Positions 1 to 11,800 of a stretch of DNA of 64,000 bases are shown here, in pieces. A program made the translations under genes and the position numbers. Every line of letters begins with the position of its first letter. Position 1 is the stretch's first letter. Origin of the DNA: Cymbidium sinense (lineage: Eukaryota; Streptophyta; Magnoliopsida; Asparagales; Orchidaceae); NCBI GenBank assembly GCA_021442155.1, contig CM038222.1, forward strand, positions 26,460,148-26,524,147. Reading direction: 5' to 3'. The notes beneath the pieces were generated by a model, which was given only the letters and a program-made list of their open reading frames with translations, was not told the origin of the DNA and searched no databases.

Positions 1-634
1 ATAACTTTCCACAAGCTCATAATTTTAAGAAATCACTGAAGTCAACCTACGTAGTGGCAAAGTTCTACCTCCTAGGGTAGCACCTCAGAATAAGGGTAAG
101 CAAGTCATTGGTTCCAATGAGTAGATAGCCCCTCCATATGATGCTCCACCCATGGATATGCTTGTGAAGGACCAAGCCAGAGTTGATTACAATGTCCTAG
201 CTCACCTTAGAAAGTTTTCAGCTAAGTTAAGCATATACAACACCCTAATCTTATCCAAAGAGATGAGAGAATCTCTAATCAAGGCCTTACTTGATCTAGT
301 GATATGCTTAGCTCACCTGACAGCTACTATAGAGGAGGCATGCCACTCAAAGGACATTTTAGGAGTTAAATTCTGTGATGAAGACCTACTCTTAGGGATG
401 ACCGAGCACAACAACTTCTTTACATTACAGTTGATGTTGGAAGATGCAGGCTATCTAGAGTTCTGGTTGACCCAAGTGTATCAGTCAATATTATGAGTCT
501 AAAACCCTTGCCTACTTGAGAACCAACATCTCCAAACTTCAGAAAGAAAGGATGATGTCGAGACGATTCAATGAGAACAAAGGGGTGGTGTTTATTTGGT
601 ATGGTGAGGGAAGGTGGAGGGGTGGGGACACAGG
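1..634 (+). pseudogene. Ty3/gypsy (Tat-like) gag-protease remnant, copy A
   Basis: This is a broken piece of a retrotransposon polyprotein. The 5' part is cut by the window edge. The frame reads a gag C-terminal segment typical of plant Ty3/gypsy elements (VLPPRVAPQNKGKQVIG), a TAG stop at 122-124, then an open stretch (152-496) with DYNVLAHLRKF and the conserved FCDEDLLLG motif at 371-397 that normally precedes the aspartic protease. The protease core continues in another frame at 460-510 as VLVDPSVSVNIMSLKTL. The family's usual Asp-x-Gly-Ser is replaced by Asp-Pro-Ser, so the active site looks lost. Reverse transcriptase, RNase H and integrase are absent: the sequence passes through a purine-rich stretch (603-634) straight into the LTR-like block. 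Copy C at 60,597-61,709 has the same stop and the same junction. Family assignment comes from recalled motifs; lineage is less sure than the gag-pro call. Confidence 0.72.
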
Positions 635-3049
635 TGATCATCATAATATGATGTACTATCTTGAAAAAAATAGAGGCATCACCCTAATGGACTAATCAAA
701 ATAAAGACTCTAAGGCATGATAGATTATGAATGTACCAGATTTCTACTTTACATGGATGAATAAAGCATGGTTTATATTAAAGTTCTTAAGTTCTATGGA
801 GCCTCCATAGTTAATTACATCTTAGGAAAATTAAAATTTCCTAAGAATACTCTCGATTAAAGTAGATATTATCATCTCCAAAGATTTCAAGGTTGACTAT
901 CAAAAGATTGGTTGTATTTGGAAAATCAATTGGGAAAGTTCAAGGAGAAGACTTATTTTTGGAATTCAAATGAAATAAGTAGAAAATGCTCATGATACTA
1001 GGAAGCTAGTGAAGCATTCCAATCTATCTTGGGCTTTATAATTTTGAAGTTGAGGAGATTTATATGTTTTGAGTTGAAATTTAATTAGATTACTAGCTTA
1101 TAATCCACCAACACAAGGTTGTGGGAATGCCTAAGAGGTGAGGATTTATGCTTTACCTCAGGATCATGATCTAAATCTGGAGCTTTAGTACAAAAGCTAA
1201 AAATCTAAGTGACGGTGGACATAAGGGTTTACCTCCACAAGAGAGAATAAATTGTCCAACTTAGACATATAATGCTGAGTTCGCTAGCTAACTCCTCCAT
1301 GATTTTAAAACCATGTAGTCATTATGAATTGCAAGATAGCTAGGGGTAGTTATTTAATTAGAAAGTCCTAAACACACTCCTAAGAGACTAGAGCATGAGC
1401 ATATGACTTAATCATAGATGCAAAAATTTTCAAATTTTATTTCATTTTAGACACATCATTTTGATAGAGGCTTTAGGACTTTTTATGCCTAAATGCATGA
1501 TGAAATAGGTTATGGGTCAAATCTAGAAGAAGGTGTTCTCCACCACCACAAGGGATGCCCTCATAGGTCAATCATTCCTTTTTTGCAAGGATGGAGATCC
1601 TTCATGTTTAAGAGAAAGAATATGCATGCATGATGTGATACAACCATACAACTAAGGGTTGCTAAATCTTTTATTATCTTATTTATGTCTTAGGCTTTAT
1701 GATGAGGTTATGAGTTGTTTAAAATTTAGTTATGAGTGATTAGTTGGGTAGAAAAATTATTTTTATCCTAAGAGCCTAATCATATCCAAGCCACATTAAA
1801 GCATCAATCATTTAAAAACTATGAAAGCATGTCATAATGCACAATGTAAACATAACATCAACAATTATATAAACTATCATAAAAGAATAAAGGTCTTGTA
1901 GAGAGAAATAGAAAGATGGGTCTCTACCTTATATAACCTAGAATATAAAAGAATAATTATAATTGTATTAAATTTTATGGGGGTCTTCTTTCTTTATATC
2001 TCCATTTGTGATTTGGTTCCTTCTTTGATTTGGATGGTGCTTGCTTCACATGCATCATAGGGCACCCTAAGAAGCCTTTGCTCATCTAATCCCCATAGCA
2101 CTAATCCTAATTCCTATATAAAAATTACATTTATGTGGGAAAAGTAAATCTAACTACATTTACAAAATAGAGCTAAATATACATATAATCCCAAGCAATT
2201 GTATTTATAATTTGGACTTAGCACCCACACATGGGTAATTTACTAACTAACTTTAATTATGCTTAAAATATTTAAGCAACCTACAAAGAGCATTCACACT
2301 TATTTTTAAGCATCCTTTAAGAATAATTGCTGTAGAAAATATGATTAGGCTAATATTGGCCTATCATCTAGTCTATGAAGCATACACAGTAACATCTAAT
2401 CTAAAATAATATATAAAAAAAATACATCACATCATACACCACTAACTTAGAAGTGGTGACTTAATTCTAATGTGTATATTAAGGCTTGTGTTAAGTCTTG
2501 TTAGGCATTAGTGTTGTATTTTCTAAGTGTAGAAGGATTCAATTTAACATGAAAGGTTGATTTCACTTGAAGTAGTTTAATTGATTTGAGAATTTTAATT
2601 TGTGTTTTCTTTTGTTTCATTTGATTACACTTAGCAACTAAGTGTTATAAAGAGAGGAAAGGATTGCCCTCTTTCATCCCTACCTTAAGTCACTTTCTAA
2701 AGTATATTAATTTGATTTAGTTCTCTTTAGTGAATGGCTTATTAAATGATTTAATTAATCTTAAGTTTAGGTTCACTTTAAATAATCTATTCAAAATGAA
2801 AGGCATCTTAAGATTAATTTTTGAATTACTACCACATGACATATATTAAATCATTCCTTTCCATCACATGTAACATTGCATATGATTTAATCTAAGTGTA
2901 TCTATACATATTTTAGCACACTTAAATGATGAATGTATGTTTATGTTTAAAATTTATATTTTTTGAATTATATAAACATATTAATTTAAAACTTTATCCA
3001 AATTCTTATACAAAAAGGACATAATGAAATTAAATAGCATGTGCCATTA

Positions 3050-3640
3050 TTAAACCATGAGGTAATCAAATGACCTCAAAGCCTCATACTCGAGATGTAT
3101 ATACCCATTTTCATTCAAACATATGTAAATTCATATATGAACATAGGAAGCTCCAAATCATATGGCTAATTAATTCAACCACTTAGTCAATTATATGCAA
3201 TTTTAATGTAAAATGGGATTTTCACTTCACATATACATATACAAGATATAAAGATATGTCATTGTTAAAAGAAGTGAGTAATCAAATGACCTCCTTGGGA
3301 TAACTAAAGCCTTTGTATTCAGGATGTCTAGACTATATACTTGCTTTTCTTGGACACACATGGATGTATACATAAATGAGGGAAAGAAAACCATGCAAAG
3401 ATTGTATTTTTATTGTTGAATCATTTATATATATATATATGAATTAAAATTCAATTAATGTTGAAATACATAATAATGAAATCAAATGGTATATGTATTG
3501 TTAAACCATAGAAGTGAGGTAATCAAATGGCCTCCTTGGGGCTAGCTAAAGCCTCGTGTTCTTAGGATGTGCAGACTATATACCCATTACCATTCAATCT
3601 TATATAAATCAACACTTGAATATAGGAAAAAGAACTCAAC
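3050..3640 (+). repeat. Three diverged tandem units of about 230 bp
   Basis: Three units begin near 3,058, 3,270 and 3,510. Each reads approximately: gaggtAATCAAATGaCCTC, an 'aaagcct' stretch, a 'ggatgt' stretch, then TATATACCCATT and a CATTCAAnC(T/A)TATaTAAATC-like run. The middle unit has a diverged end. Copy B has only one recognisable unit (about 15,290-15,370), so the unit count differs between copies of the same element. Confidence 0.6.
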
Positions 3641-4948
3641 ATTCATACACATAAGCTATAAGCACATGCATTTCTTATGTATTTATAACTAGCATCATAT
3701 ATTATTATTATTATATATAAGCTTTTGAAAAAACATTTGGATTTAATAGTCATAATATCCATGCATATATTAAATTAAATAAAAACATACAAGCCTACAA
3801 AAAGGAAATCCATTTTATTTTACTTGATTTTGAAAATAAGTATGCATGAATTCAAAATAAATACTAAATTTAACATGATTGGAAAGAGGACAATCAAATA
3901 TAAGCATGTGATTCATTCAACCAAACTACTTCTTAAGTACAATCAAATCATATAAGATTATTTAAAGCAAACCAAATTTTCTTTATTAATTAAGTTTTGG
4001 ATTTGATTTGATTTAAAGAGGAGAAGAGAAATCATCACTTGTTTTAAACCCATTTCCACATTAGTGATTTGATTTAATTTAAAGAAATGTAATTAAATTG
4101 ATTTTATGAGTTAATTAAGTTGAACCCTTAATTAGATGAATTAATTACCCTTACCTATGTCACCTTAAAATAATTAACTAAATAATTATGAGCCAACATA
4201 ATATGCATGGAAAATAAACTTACAATGATCTAGGAAAAAAGGGCCATGCGCTCATGATTAATAGTTAATTAGATTAAAATTAATTACTCTTATGGTTTTC
4301 CACACATGTGGACTAACCATAATTTCATTAAACTCCTTTAAGTTATTAAACACCTAAGATCTACCCCATGATTTAATTAAATGGGTTTGATGTGATTATG
4401 ATTTCAATTTGATTAAGTGATTTAATTAATTAGTTAAATCTTAATTAATTTCATTTTAAAAGGGTGAAATGAACTTAGGAAAGGGTCCCAACCCTTAGTT
4501 CACTACTATTGAACAATGATTAATAAACTTAATTAACCAATTTATTACTATTCATGGGATTAATCATTAATTAATTTAAAAGAGTAGTTAAGGTTTAATT
4601 AGTTAATTCTCCTAATTAAGTGAGCAATAAATCGCAAGAAAATCATGGGAGGCAGAGGTCATCCCATTAAATTAACCCATAAAATTTAGGATTAATTTCT
4701 TAAGTAATTAAGGAGTAATTATGTTAATTAATTTTGTAATTAAACTTTATTTATTATTCAAAATTAGTTAAGATCATTTTTAATTTACTCTCTTCTAAAA
4801 TACCTTTAAAATGAGTATTTATTTGCATTTTTTAATTTCTCTATGATTTTTTAATAATTTCAGAAGTTTTACCCATTAAAAATAATTAATTAAACCTATT
4901 TAAAGCCTAATCCTATAGGAGCCACATGGAGTGCTAGCATTGCACTTT

Positions 4949-4956
4949 CCACGTGG
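4949..4956. promoter_or_regulatory. Perfect G-box palindrome CCACGTGG
   Basis: The eight bases form the canonical plant G-box bound by bZIP and bHLH factors. It lies in the GC-richer, better conserved part of the LTR-like block, shortly before the GATCTAAGATC inverted motif. Copy B has TCCATGTGGC at the matching place (near 16,953), so the core is not conserved. A promoter role is only a guess. Confidence 0.2.
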
Positions 4957-5989
4957 CTTGGGACGCTACACTTTTTATGTGTGCGAAAGATGCACTTTCT
5001 AGTCTGATCTAAGATCGGACATCCATGTAATAAGATTAAAATTAGATTAGCATATCTAATCATCGTCCATTTGATCACATATAATGGGCTGTGTGTGATC
5101 TAACATCATCGAGTGAGAATGGAGTTCATTGCCATTGCTCATTTGTTTCAAGCTTACGAGCGCATCAACTCAAAAGGATCCACCTTCATGAAATTGATCA
5201 GGGATCCAATGGTCAAGATCACACGAGATGCAAGTTTTCTTCAAAAAACTCCAACCCATTTTTTTCTAAGGATCAATTTTGGAAGCATACCTAACTGGAG
5301 CTCAAGATCGGTAGCTCGAATGATTAAGGAAGCTTCATCTAGTGGAGATAAAACCTTGTTGACCACCAATTGGATCAATTCCTTGATTTTTGCTCAGAAG
5401 GTCATAAACTAATGATTTGGAGCTCAACTTTGATCAAAGTCCCACCTTCGGTGCTTGAAAACCTAGGGAGATGATTTGTTCTTGCTCGTTAAGGCCTAGG
5501 GAAGGTGCGTGCAAAGTTAATTTGATTTTGATGGAGAAATGGGAAGTTGTGGTCAATAGAGTGTCTATTTTGGGAGGGCGGGAATGGCATTCGATGAGGA
5601 ATGAGCTTAAGGAATGACTCTAGTGGCTCGTCTTGCATAGTTAGGGTTTTGAGGAATGATTTTTGTTTATGTTTGAGTGGATAAGGGGTATACTTTGATC
5701 AGATGGTGGGAGTTTGGCTTCTAGTGGTTGTTGCCATCTAAGAGTCATGGGTGGGAGGAGGAGGTGAGTTGGCAGCTTGGTTGGTTGAAGATGTGGAGGT
5801 GGGCCATAGGAGAATCATGGGTGTGCTATGGGTTTCAAATGCTCCAATGGGAGGGTGAGGTGATTTTACCTCCCATGTGTCCAACCACCCCTTGGGTCGG
5901 GTTGTGCAATGTCTGTGTGACTTAGGTGGACCATTGGGAGAGTACCAATTGGCCAAGGAATGGAAATCACTTACATGGGTGATTTGTCT

Positions 5990-6760
5990 CATGTGATTTA
6001 TTGACCCAAGTAGAATGATTATTTAGATTTGATTTGATTTGAAATGAGCCAAGAAGGTTAGCCAAATTTCAAGTCAATTGGAGTTGATTTGGTTAGGTTT
6101 GGCTCAATTTTACTTGTTTAGGTCAAATTGTGTTAGGTTGGCTCAAACTAAGAGTTGGGTCAAGTTCATATGATCATTTGGGAAGTTTTGGTTCAATTAG
6201 TTTGGTTTAGTTTGGCTTAGATTTGATTTTGACTCATTTGAATTCTTTGGGTCAAATGTATTAAGTTGACTAATTTGACCAAATTGGTCAAATTGGCTTG
6301 AGTTGGGTGTTGGTTTGGGTTTAGTTGACCAATTGAAGATGATTGTAGGCTTTGGTTTCAATTAATTTGGATTTGGTTTTGATTTAGGCCAACTTGAACC
6401 TTTAGGTCAATTTGGGCTATGTAGGTCAATTGAGTTCAATTAGGTCCAATCATGGCTTTGGTCAAGTTCAATCAATTTGGAATGAACTTGAGCCATTGAA
6501 TCAATTTTTATATTATGATTTGATCTAATTTGATATTTTAGATCAATTTGGGTCAACTTTAGGTCGGGCCAATTGGGTTTGGTTTGACTCAATTGAAGGT
6601 CGAGTCATATTCAAATATTAATTTTGATTTAGTATGAATCATTGGTTTCAAAGGATTTAGCTTAGGTAGCAATTTGGCTAGTTTAGGTTCATATGGGTTA
6701 AGGGGTTGACTTGGTCAAACGACCAAGTTGACTTGGTTTGACCAATTTGTTGGTGATGAA
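5990..6760 (+). repeat. Degenerate GGTCAA/TTGGGTCAA low-complexity tract, copy A
   Basis: The + strand is dominated by irregular repeats of words such as TTTGGGTCAA, AATTGGTCAA and TTAGGTC, with hardly any open frame. The same tract recurs in copy B at about 20,320-21,040, ending in the same 'GGGTTAAG..GTTGACTTGGTCAAA' wording, so it is an integral part of the retroelement and not a local expansion. No function can be assigned. Confidence 0.6.
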
Positions 6761-7072
6761 AACCTCCTTATTAGCCAATAGAAGTATCTTAGCTACCAAG
6801 ACTTCATAAACTTAGAATCTAGGTATGGGATGGTTAGCACTCGGCTCATCAATAGATTCCTTTAAATTATAAGATCTATTTGGTCTATTTCAGTTTAGTT
6901 GTTTTGGTTTAATGGTCATCCACATGTGTTTAGAGGTTCTTTTGAGCATATATGTAGATGAGGATGATCCATATAAATTTAATAAAATTACCTTTTTATG
7001 GTATTTTATATTTTATTCATAATTTAGCAAGAAAGGGTTAATCCAATACTTGGTCAAGCATAGGTCAAACTT

Positions 7073-8131
7073 GAGTTTAGGGTTTAGGGTTTGGGTTGTA
7101 GGTTTAGTTGGTTTATGGTTTAAATTGGGTTTAGGTTTAGGATTTGAATTTAGGGTTTAGGATTGTGAGTTTATGGTTAATATTGAGGTTTAGGGTTAGG
7201 GTTTTATTTAATTTATTTATTTTTTTAATTTTTAATTTTAATTTTTAAAATAAGTTGTAGGTTTGAATTTATTTAGTTTTATTTTTATTTTATTTTTATT
7301 TATTTTTTTAGTTTATTTATTTTAGGTTTATTTTAGTTTATTTTTTTTGGGTTTAGGTTTAAGTTTAATTTTAGTTTGTTTTATTTTTTTATTTTATATT
7401 TAGATTTATGTTTCATTTTTATTTTAGGTTTAGGTTTAGGTTTTATTTTATTTTTTAGGTTTAGGTTTTAAGTTTTTTTATTTATAATTTTATATTTGAT
7501 TTTTATTTTTTTAGTTTAGTTAGGTTTAGTTTTAGTTTATTTTATTTTATTTAGTAAGTTTAGGTTTAGGTTTTTATTTCATGTTTAGGTTTAGGTTTTA
7601 TTTTTTAGTTTAGTTTATTTTAGTTTTGGTTTGGGTTTATTATTTTTTTTTTAGGTTTAGGTTTTTTATTTTAGTTTAGGGTTTGGTTATTCCTTTTGTT
7701 TTTTTGGTTTTAGGTTTAGGCTTTATTTAGTTTTTATTTTATATTTGGTTTATTTTGTTTTATTTTAGTTTTATTTTATTTTATTTAGGTTTTCTATTTT
7801 TTTTAGTTTAGTTTAGTTTTTATTTATTTTAATTTTATTTTTTTATTTTTATTTTTCTTTATAGGTTTAGGTTTAAGTTTAGGTTTAGGTTTAGATTTTA
7901 GTTGATGTTTTATTTTATTTTGGTTTAGGTTTTTTATTTATTTTATAGGTTTTAGTTTAGTTTAACTTTTTAACAGTGTTATGGTTAGTTAGGGTTTAGG
8001 TTCAGGTTTAGGGTTTTTTGGTTTAGGGTTTAGGTTTATTTTTTTGGGTTTAGGTTTTAGGGTTTAGGTTTAGATTTAGGATTTATTTAGTTTAGGGTTC
8101 AGTTTTACTTTTGTGTTTAGGTTTTGGTTTT
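7073..8131 (+). repeat. Macrosatellite segment 1 (telomere-like plus T-rich)
   Basis: Begins abruptly after copy A with GTTTAGGGTTTAGGG-type sequence, then runs through a long TTTATTTTAG/TTTAGGTTTAGG block with almost no C on the + strand. It returns to G-rich TTTAGGG-like sequence at about 7,980-8,100 and ends at the GR-RBP cassette 1. No gene is seen. Confidence 0.85.
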
Positions 8132-8520
8132 AATAGAGAATAAATTGATCAACATTTCTTTTTCTCGTCATCACAAATACACTAAGTTTTCTAAGACACA
8201 AGTGACATAGATAAAATGAGCAAAAATTAAAATCGATAAACTAGAACCAATCTCTTGGAAATAGTTCCATTAGATTACCATTCCTTAGTTTCTCTCCTTG
8301 AACCACCCGGCATCCGGGAGTAGGATCTGCCATTATATCCTCAATCTCTCCCTCACCACGCTATAACCTTCATGCTCGCCACCTCCATAATAACCTGCTC
8401 AATCACCACCATATTCATGGACCTCTAGATCCCCACCACCACTATGATAACCATCTAGCCTCCACCACAGATCTAGAGTGAGCTGGTTGATGGTGATGTT
8501 CTCATCAGGTTTTCTCACTC
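8132..8520 (-). pseudogene. GR-RBP cassette 1 (truncated glycine-rich RNA-binding protein copy)
   Basis: On the minus strand this reads as the 3' part of a plant glycine-rich RNA-binding protein gene: the end of the RRM (GRNITVNQ-like, with some loss at the 5' edge), a degraded run of GGY/GGG codons, then the 3'UTR ending at the shared AATAGAGAA border (8,132). The glycine-rich section has several small deletions against cassettes 5-9, so no long frame remains. Family identity rests on similarity to the better preserved cassettes at 34,002 and 37,092. Confidence 0.72.
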
Positions 8521-8814
8521 TTAGGGTTTAGGTTTAGGTTTAGGTTTATTAGATTTTAGGGTTTAGGTTTATTTTTTTAATTTATTTAGTTACTTTATAT
8601 TTAGGTTTAGGGTTTGGGGTTTAAGGTTTAGGGTTTAGGGTTAGGGTTAAGGGTTTAAGGTTTAGACTTAGGGTTTATGAGTTTTAGGGCACAGTTTAAA
8701 GTTTAGTGTTAGAGTATAGGGAGTTTAGGTTTAAGTTGTAGGGTTTATTTAGGTTTAATTTAAGTTTAATAGTTTAGTTTGATTTGGGGTTTAGGTTAGG
8801 TTTAGGTTAATTAG
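8521..8814 (+). repeat. Macrosatellite segment 2
   Basis: G-rich TTTAGGG-like sequence with one short T-rich piece (about 8,570-8,600). This is much shorter than the usual spacing between cassettes, so most of a unit has been lost here. Confidence 0.8.
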
Positions 8815-9162
8815 TTAACAATTATTTTTTAGATTTCTCATTATACCAAGTTTTCTAATACAAAAGCAATAACATAGATAAAAAATTAGCATGCATAGAG
8901 CAAATAAAAAATACTAGATAACTAGAATCTCTTATAAGTAGATCATCCTTGGCCATTCTTCAATTTCTCAGTTCCCATGAGCCACCAACTCCCAGTATCC
9001 ACCCATCTCTCTCCCTGCCATGTAAACTCTCCCACCCACATCCATGCTTCCTCCACCATTCCTCTAGATTAGCCACCACCATTTGCTTGTGCCTCATCAC
9101 CTCCACCAGGTGAGATCTTGAGCCTTGTTGATGGTGATGTTCCTTCATGGTTTTGCCCATTC
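8815..9162 (-). pseudogene. GR-RBP cassette 2 (truncated, heavily deleted)
   Basis: Minus-strand copy of the same GR-RBP 3' part. The RRM-end side retains the shared border GCCCATTCTTAGGGTTT at 9,154-9,170. The glycine-rich section is reduced (8,990-9,110), and the 3'UTR lacks the AATAGAGAA border. The two open frames across it on the minus strand are out of the glycine frame and are not evidence of coding. Confidence 0.7.
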
Positions 9163-9176
9163 TTAGGGTTTAGGTT

Positions 9177-10975
9177 CTTTTTTTTAAGGATAGTTATAAT
9201 TTTATTACCATAAAATAAATGATACAATGTCTTTACAAGGGTAAAGTTCAAATTTCTACTACTATAGAGCTACAAGAAACCTAAAGAGCTAAACCCTCAT
9301 CTAAGTACAATGGAAAAAAGAAAATAAAAGAGATAAAGCAACAGCATAAAAGCAAATGAGAAAATACACAAAAAGAACTAATAGAACATAAGAAAATAGT
9401 AAAAAGACTAGTCAACAGTAGCTCATGGTTTCTTTGAGAAGGTAAGATAAGCAAGCTCCACATCAACAATACTTGAGTTGGCTAAGTAAAGATAATTCCA
9501 TGAAGTTCCAACCTACAAAAAAACTACAAAAACTACAAAGGCAATGGTCATAGTTCAAGGAAGAAGAATGATAAAGTAAACAATTTAGAAATAGGAGAAG
9601 AAGAGCTAGGCTTAAGATCATCTCAAGGGTTAACAATACATATGAGTATCAAACATCATGAGAAGGGTTACAATCATATGCATGCTACCAACCAGAGAAG
9701 ATATGGGAAACATCAAGGCCATCATAGCATACGATTAAGTATCCAAGGAAAAATGTCCATAGTGATCGGTTCGCGCAAAATAGAAAAATAGCCAGCGACC
9801 GACCCACCATGACCAACCCAAACAACACATAACATCCTAGAAGTTACTGTAGTTAGTAGGCGAGAATAACTATCTCTAGACCACTAGCAATCAAATCAGG
9901 GCAAAACCTCCAAATAGAAAATAGTAGAAGATAAGCAACACTAGAGAGGAAAAGCCATAGTTAGAGAGACAAAAGAGGGCATCCAGAATTACCATCAAAA
10001 ACCATCCAAGGTAGCCAAAAGGAAAGCAAATCCCCCATCACCAACCAAGCGGCAAATATCATGTAATGAGGAGAGGTAACTAAACTAAAGGGAGTCAATA
10101 CCAACAACTAACATAAATCCCAAAAAACCAAGCCACGGCATAAGTGTCCAAGGTAAGACAAGCACTATAAAAACCCCTGGCTAAACCCCAACAATAAATC
10201 CTAAAATAGGACCAAAAAAACCATAAGAGCTGATATCCTCCACCAACAAAATAGCCAATAAAACCACCCAGGCCAACATCCAATAGGATGAGTAGCAGGA
10301 GAAGTCAAAGCAAGAGGAAAACTAACACCCAAATCGAGAAGAAAAAATAAAGGAAAAATAGGTGCACCCAAGAGGATTAAACCCAGGACGGACCCAACAA
10401 AAAATAACTAACCAAAGAACCTAAAAACCATCAAGCATATTAACACATCCACCAAATAAAGGCCAAAGCATAAGTCTAGTCGCAACAAAACCAACCAGAT
10501 GGGTCATGAAAAAGAAGGAAAGAACAATAGCAAAGCCATAACCACATGGAGATCTCCAAAATAAATAAGAAATAAAATGGTAGTTACCAAACTAGAAAAG
10601 TCTATGGGACCACTCAACCACAAGCATAAAACTATAAGGAAAGGAACAAGGCTAGAGCAAACCCTTCCAAATCCACAATCACTACAAAAAATGGGAGATG
10701 ACAATAGCTAACTCCAATTCACAAGGGGATGGAACAAACTAGCAAAACTTAAGCCAAACCAGGAAAGGAGAACAACAACCACCAAAAAATGTAAAACTAA
10801 GCCAAGCTAGAAGAGGCCAACAGAAGCCATGAAAAAATAACCACCAAAAACATCCAGATAGATGAAAGAAATAAATAACAGTAACCAATATAACCAACCA
10901 TAGTATCCACAAATATAATTCGAAAAGGCCACTACTAGGTAAAACCATAGAAAAATTCATTCATAAATAGCCCAC
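9177..10975 (-). mobile_element. Minus-strand LINE-like or other polyadenylated retroposon, 3' part
   Basis: A T-run at about 9,178-9,185 on the + strand is a poly(A) end on the minus strand. Reading the minus strand, the last 100 bases (TTGTAAAGACATTGTATCAT then TAATAAAATTATAACTATCC) look like a plant LINE 3' end with an AATAAA-like signal. The rest is T-rich and non-coding; the three hydrophobic open frames (9,281-9,469, 10,095-10,283, 10,739-10,960) match nothing I recognise. It separates cassette 2 from Tat 3' non-coding sequence beginning near 10,978. No target-site duplication could be fixed by eye. It might instead be the 3' untranslated end of some other retrotransposed transcript. 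Confidence 0.4.
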
Positions 10976-11094
10976 AAAGATATAAATAAAATATATATTC
11001 ACTTCTAGATTAGGAGGACACCCCTAGCGGTACCATTTCTCAAGCAGGTATCCTATCTTTAGAGCATTGTCAGCAAAACTCCCTATAAGAATCA

Positions 11095-11800
11095 CCTGAT
11101 AACTCTTGAGTTGATATAAGTACCCAACAACATTCACTCAGTAGTCACCCCTAAGTCGGGTTCGATTTGATATGCTATCAATAGGTCTCTCCAGCAGTTG
11201 TTCCCTACTTTAGAAGATGTAAGTCTACTATGCCTTCTTCCTAGCATCCATTTCTCAAAGGCAACCCAGGTTGGCTAGCTCTATACCCATAGCAGACTAT
11301 CCCTTTGGATTTGTAAATTTGAGATAGGACAAGTCTAATATATCCCTTTCTCTATGGGTCCATCACACATTGACATGGTGCATGAATTAAATCTATCAAA
11401 TTTGACCAAGCTCACATCTTCAGTGAATATGTCCTCAATTTAAAATCAAACTAGACCAAACAAACCATATCAAATCATAAGAAATTAATATAAAGTTAAT
11501 CCTGACTACTTTTGAGTTGACATAAGTGACATTCACTCAATAGTCACTAGATGTTTGATTTGTTATGCATCCCAATAGGTCAACCTTGCGGCTGTTTCTC
11601 GCTCTGGAAAATGTAAGTCTGCTATGCTTTCTTCCTAACATAGCTGTTGCACACTAAAAAGCAACCCCTTATATTGGCTAGTTGTACCCTACAGCCAGTA
11701 GAATATCCCTTTGGATTTGTAATCCTGAGGTAGGTCAATGCTGATACAGCCCCTTCTTAATGGGTCCATTGTACACCGACTGAGTCCATATATTAACTCA
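11095..11800 (+). repeat. Two tandem units (about 393 bp) of the Tat 3' non-coding repeat
   Basis: The phrase ATGTAAGTCTRCTATGCYTT occurs at about 11,218 and 11,611. Each unit reads in order: CTTTTGAGTTGA(C/T)ATAAGT-like start, CATTCACTCARTAGTCAC, the phrase above, GGTTGGCTAG, CTATCCCTTTGGATTTGTAA and TGGGTCCATYRYACA. The same unit occurs at 27,705-29,400 and inverted at 22,500-23,235. Confidence 0.7.

Larger units (their letters stand above)
635..7072 (+). mobile_element. Long LTR-like/non-coding block of retroelement copy A
   Basis: About 6.4 kb without a credible gene. It aligns by eye along most of its length with copy B (12,720-17,298 plus 19,421 onward) and with copy C (61,710-64,000). 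Shared landmarks include ATGATGTACTATCTT near 649, a stretch on leaf-like wording 'TTGTGGGAATGCCTAAGAGG' near 1,120, and GATCTAAGATCGGA near 5,007. A candidate element boundary is TGAT at 635, directly after a purine-rich tract resembling a polypurine tract. The block is AT-rich to about 4.9 kb, more balanced at 4.9-5.9 kb, then rich in GGTCAA-type motifs to about 6.76 kb. The last 300 bp (6,760-7,072) are not shared with B. It could be a very long LTR, or an LTR plus untranslated sequence; the right end is not defined. Short open frames at 4,896-5,992 overlap on both strands and do not look coding. Confidence 0.55.

Noticed and set aside
5091..5412. Overlapping + frames of 67 and 99 codons, and minus frames nearby (4,896-5,078; 5,738-5,992), as small genes
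   Set aside because: They lie in the LTR-like block, overlap in several frames, and the matching part of copy B (17,150-17,300 and 19,430 onward) does not keep any of the frames.
9281..10960. Minus-strand hydrophobic frames (9,281-9,469; 10,095-10,283; 10,504-10,704; 10,739-10,960) as membrane proteins
   Set aside because: Short, without family motifs, and explained by T-rich retroposon sequence; no frame is continued between them.
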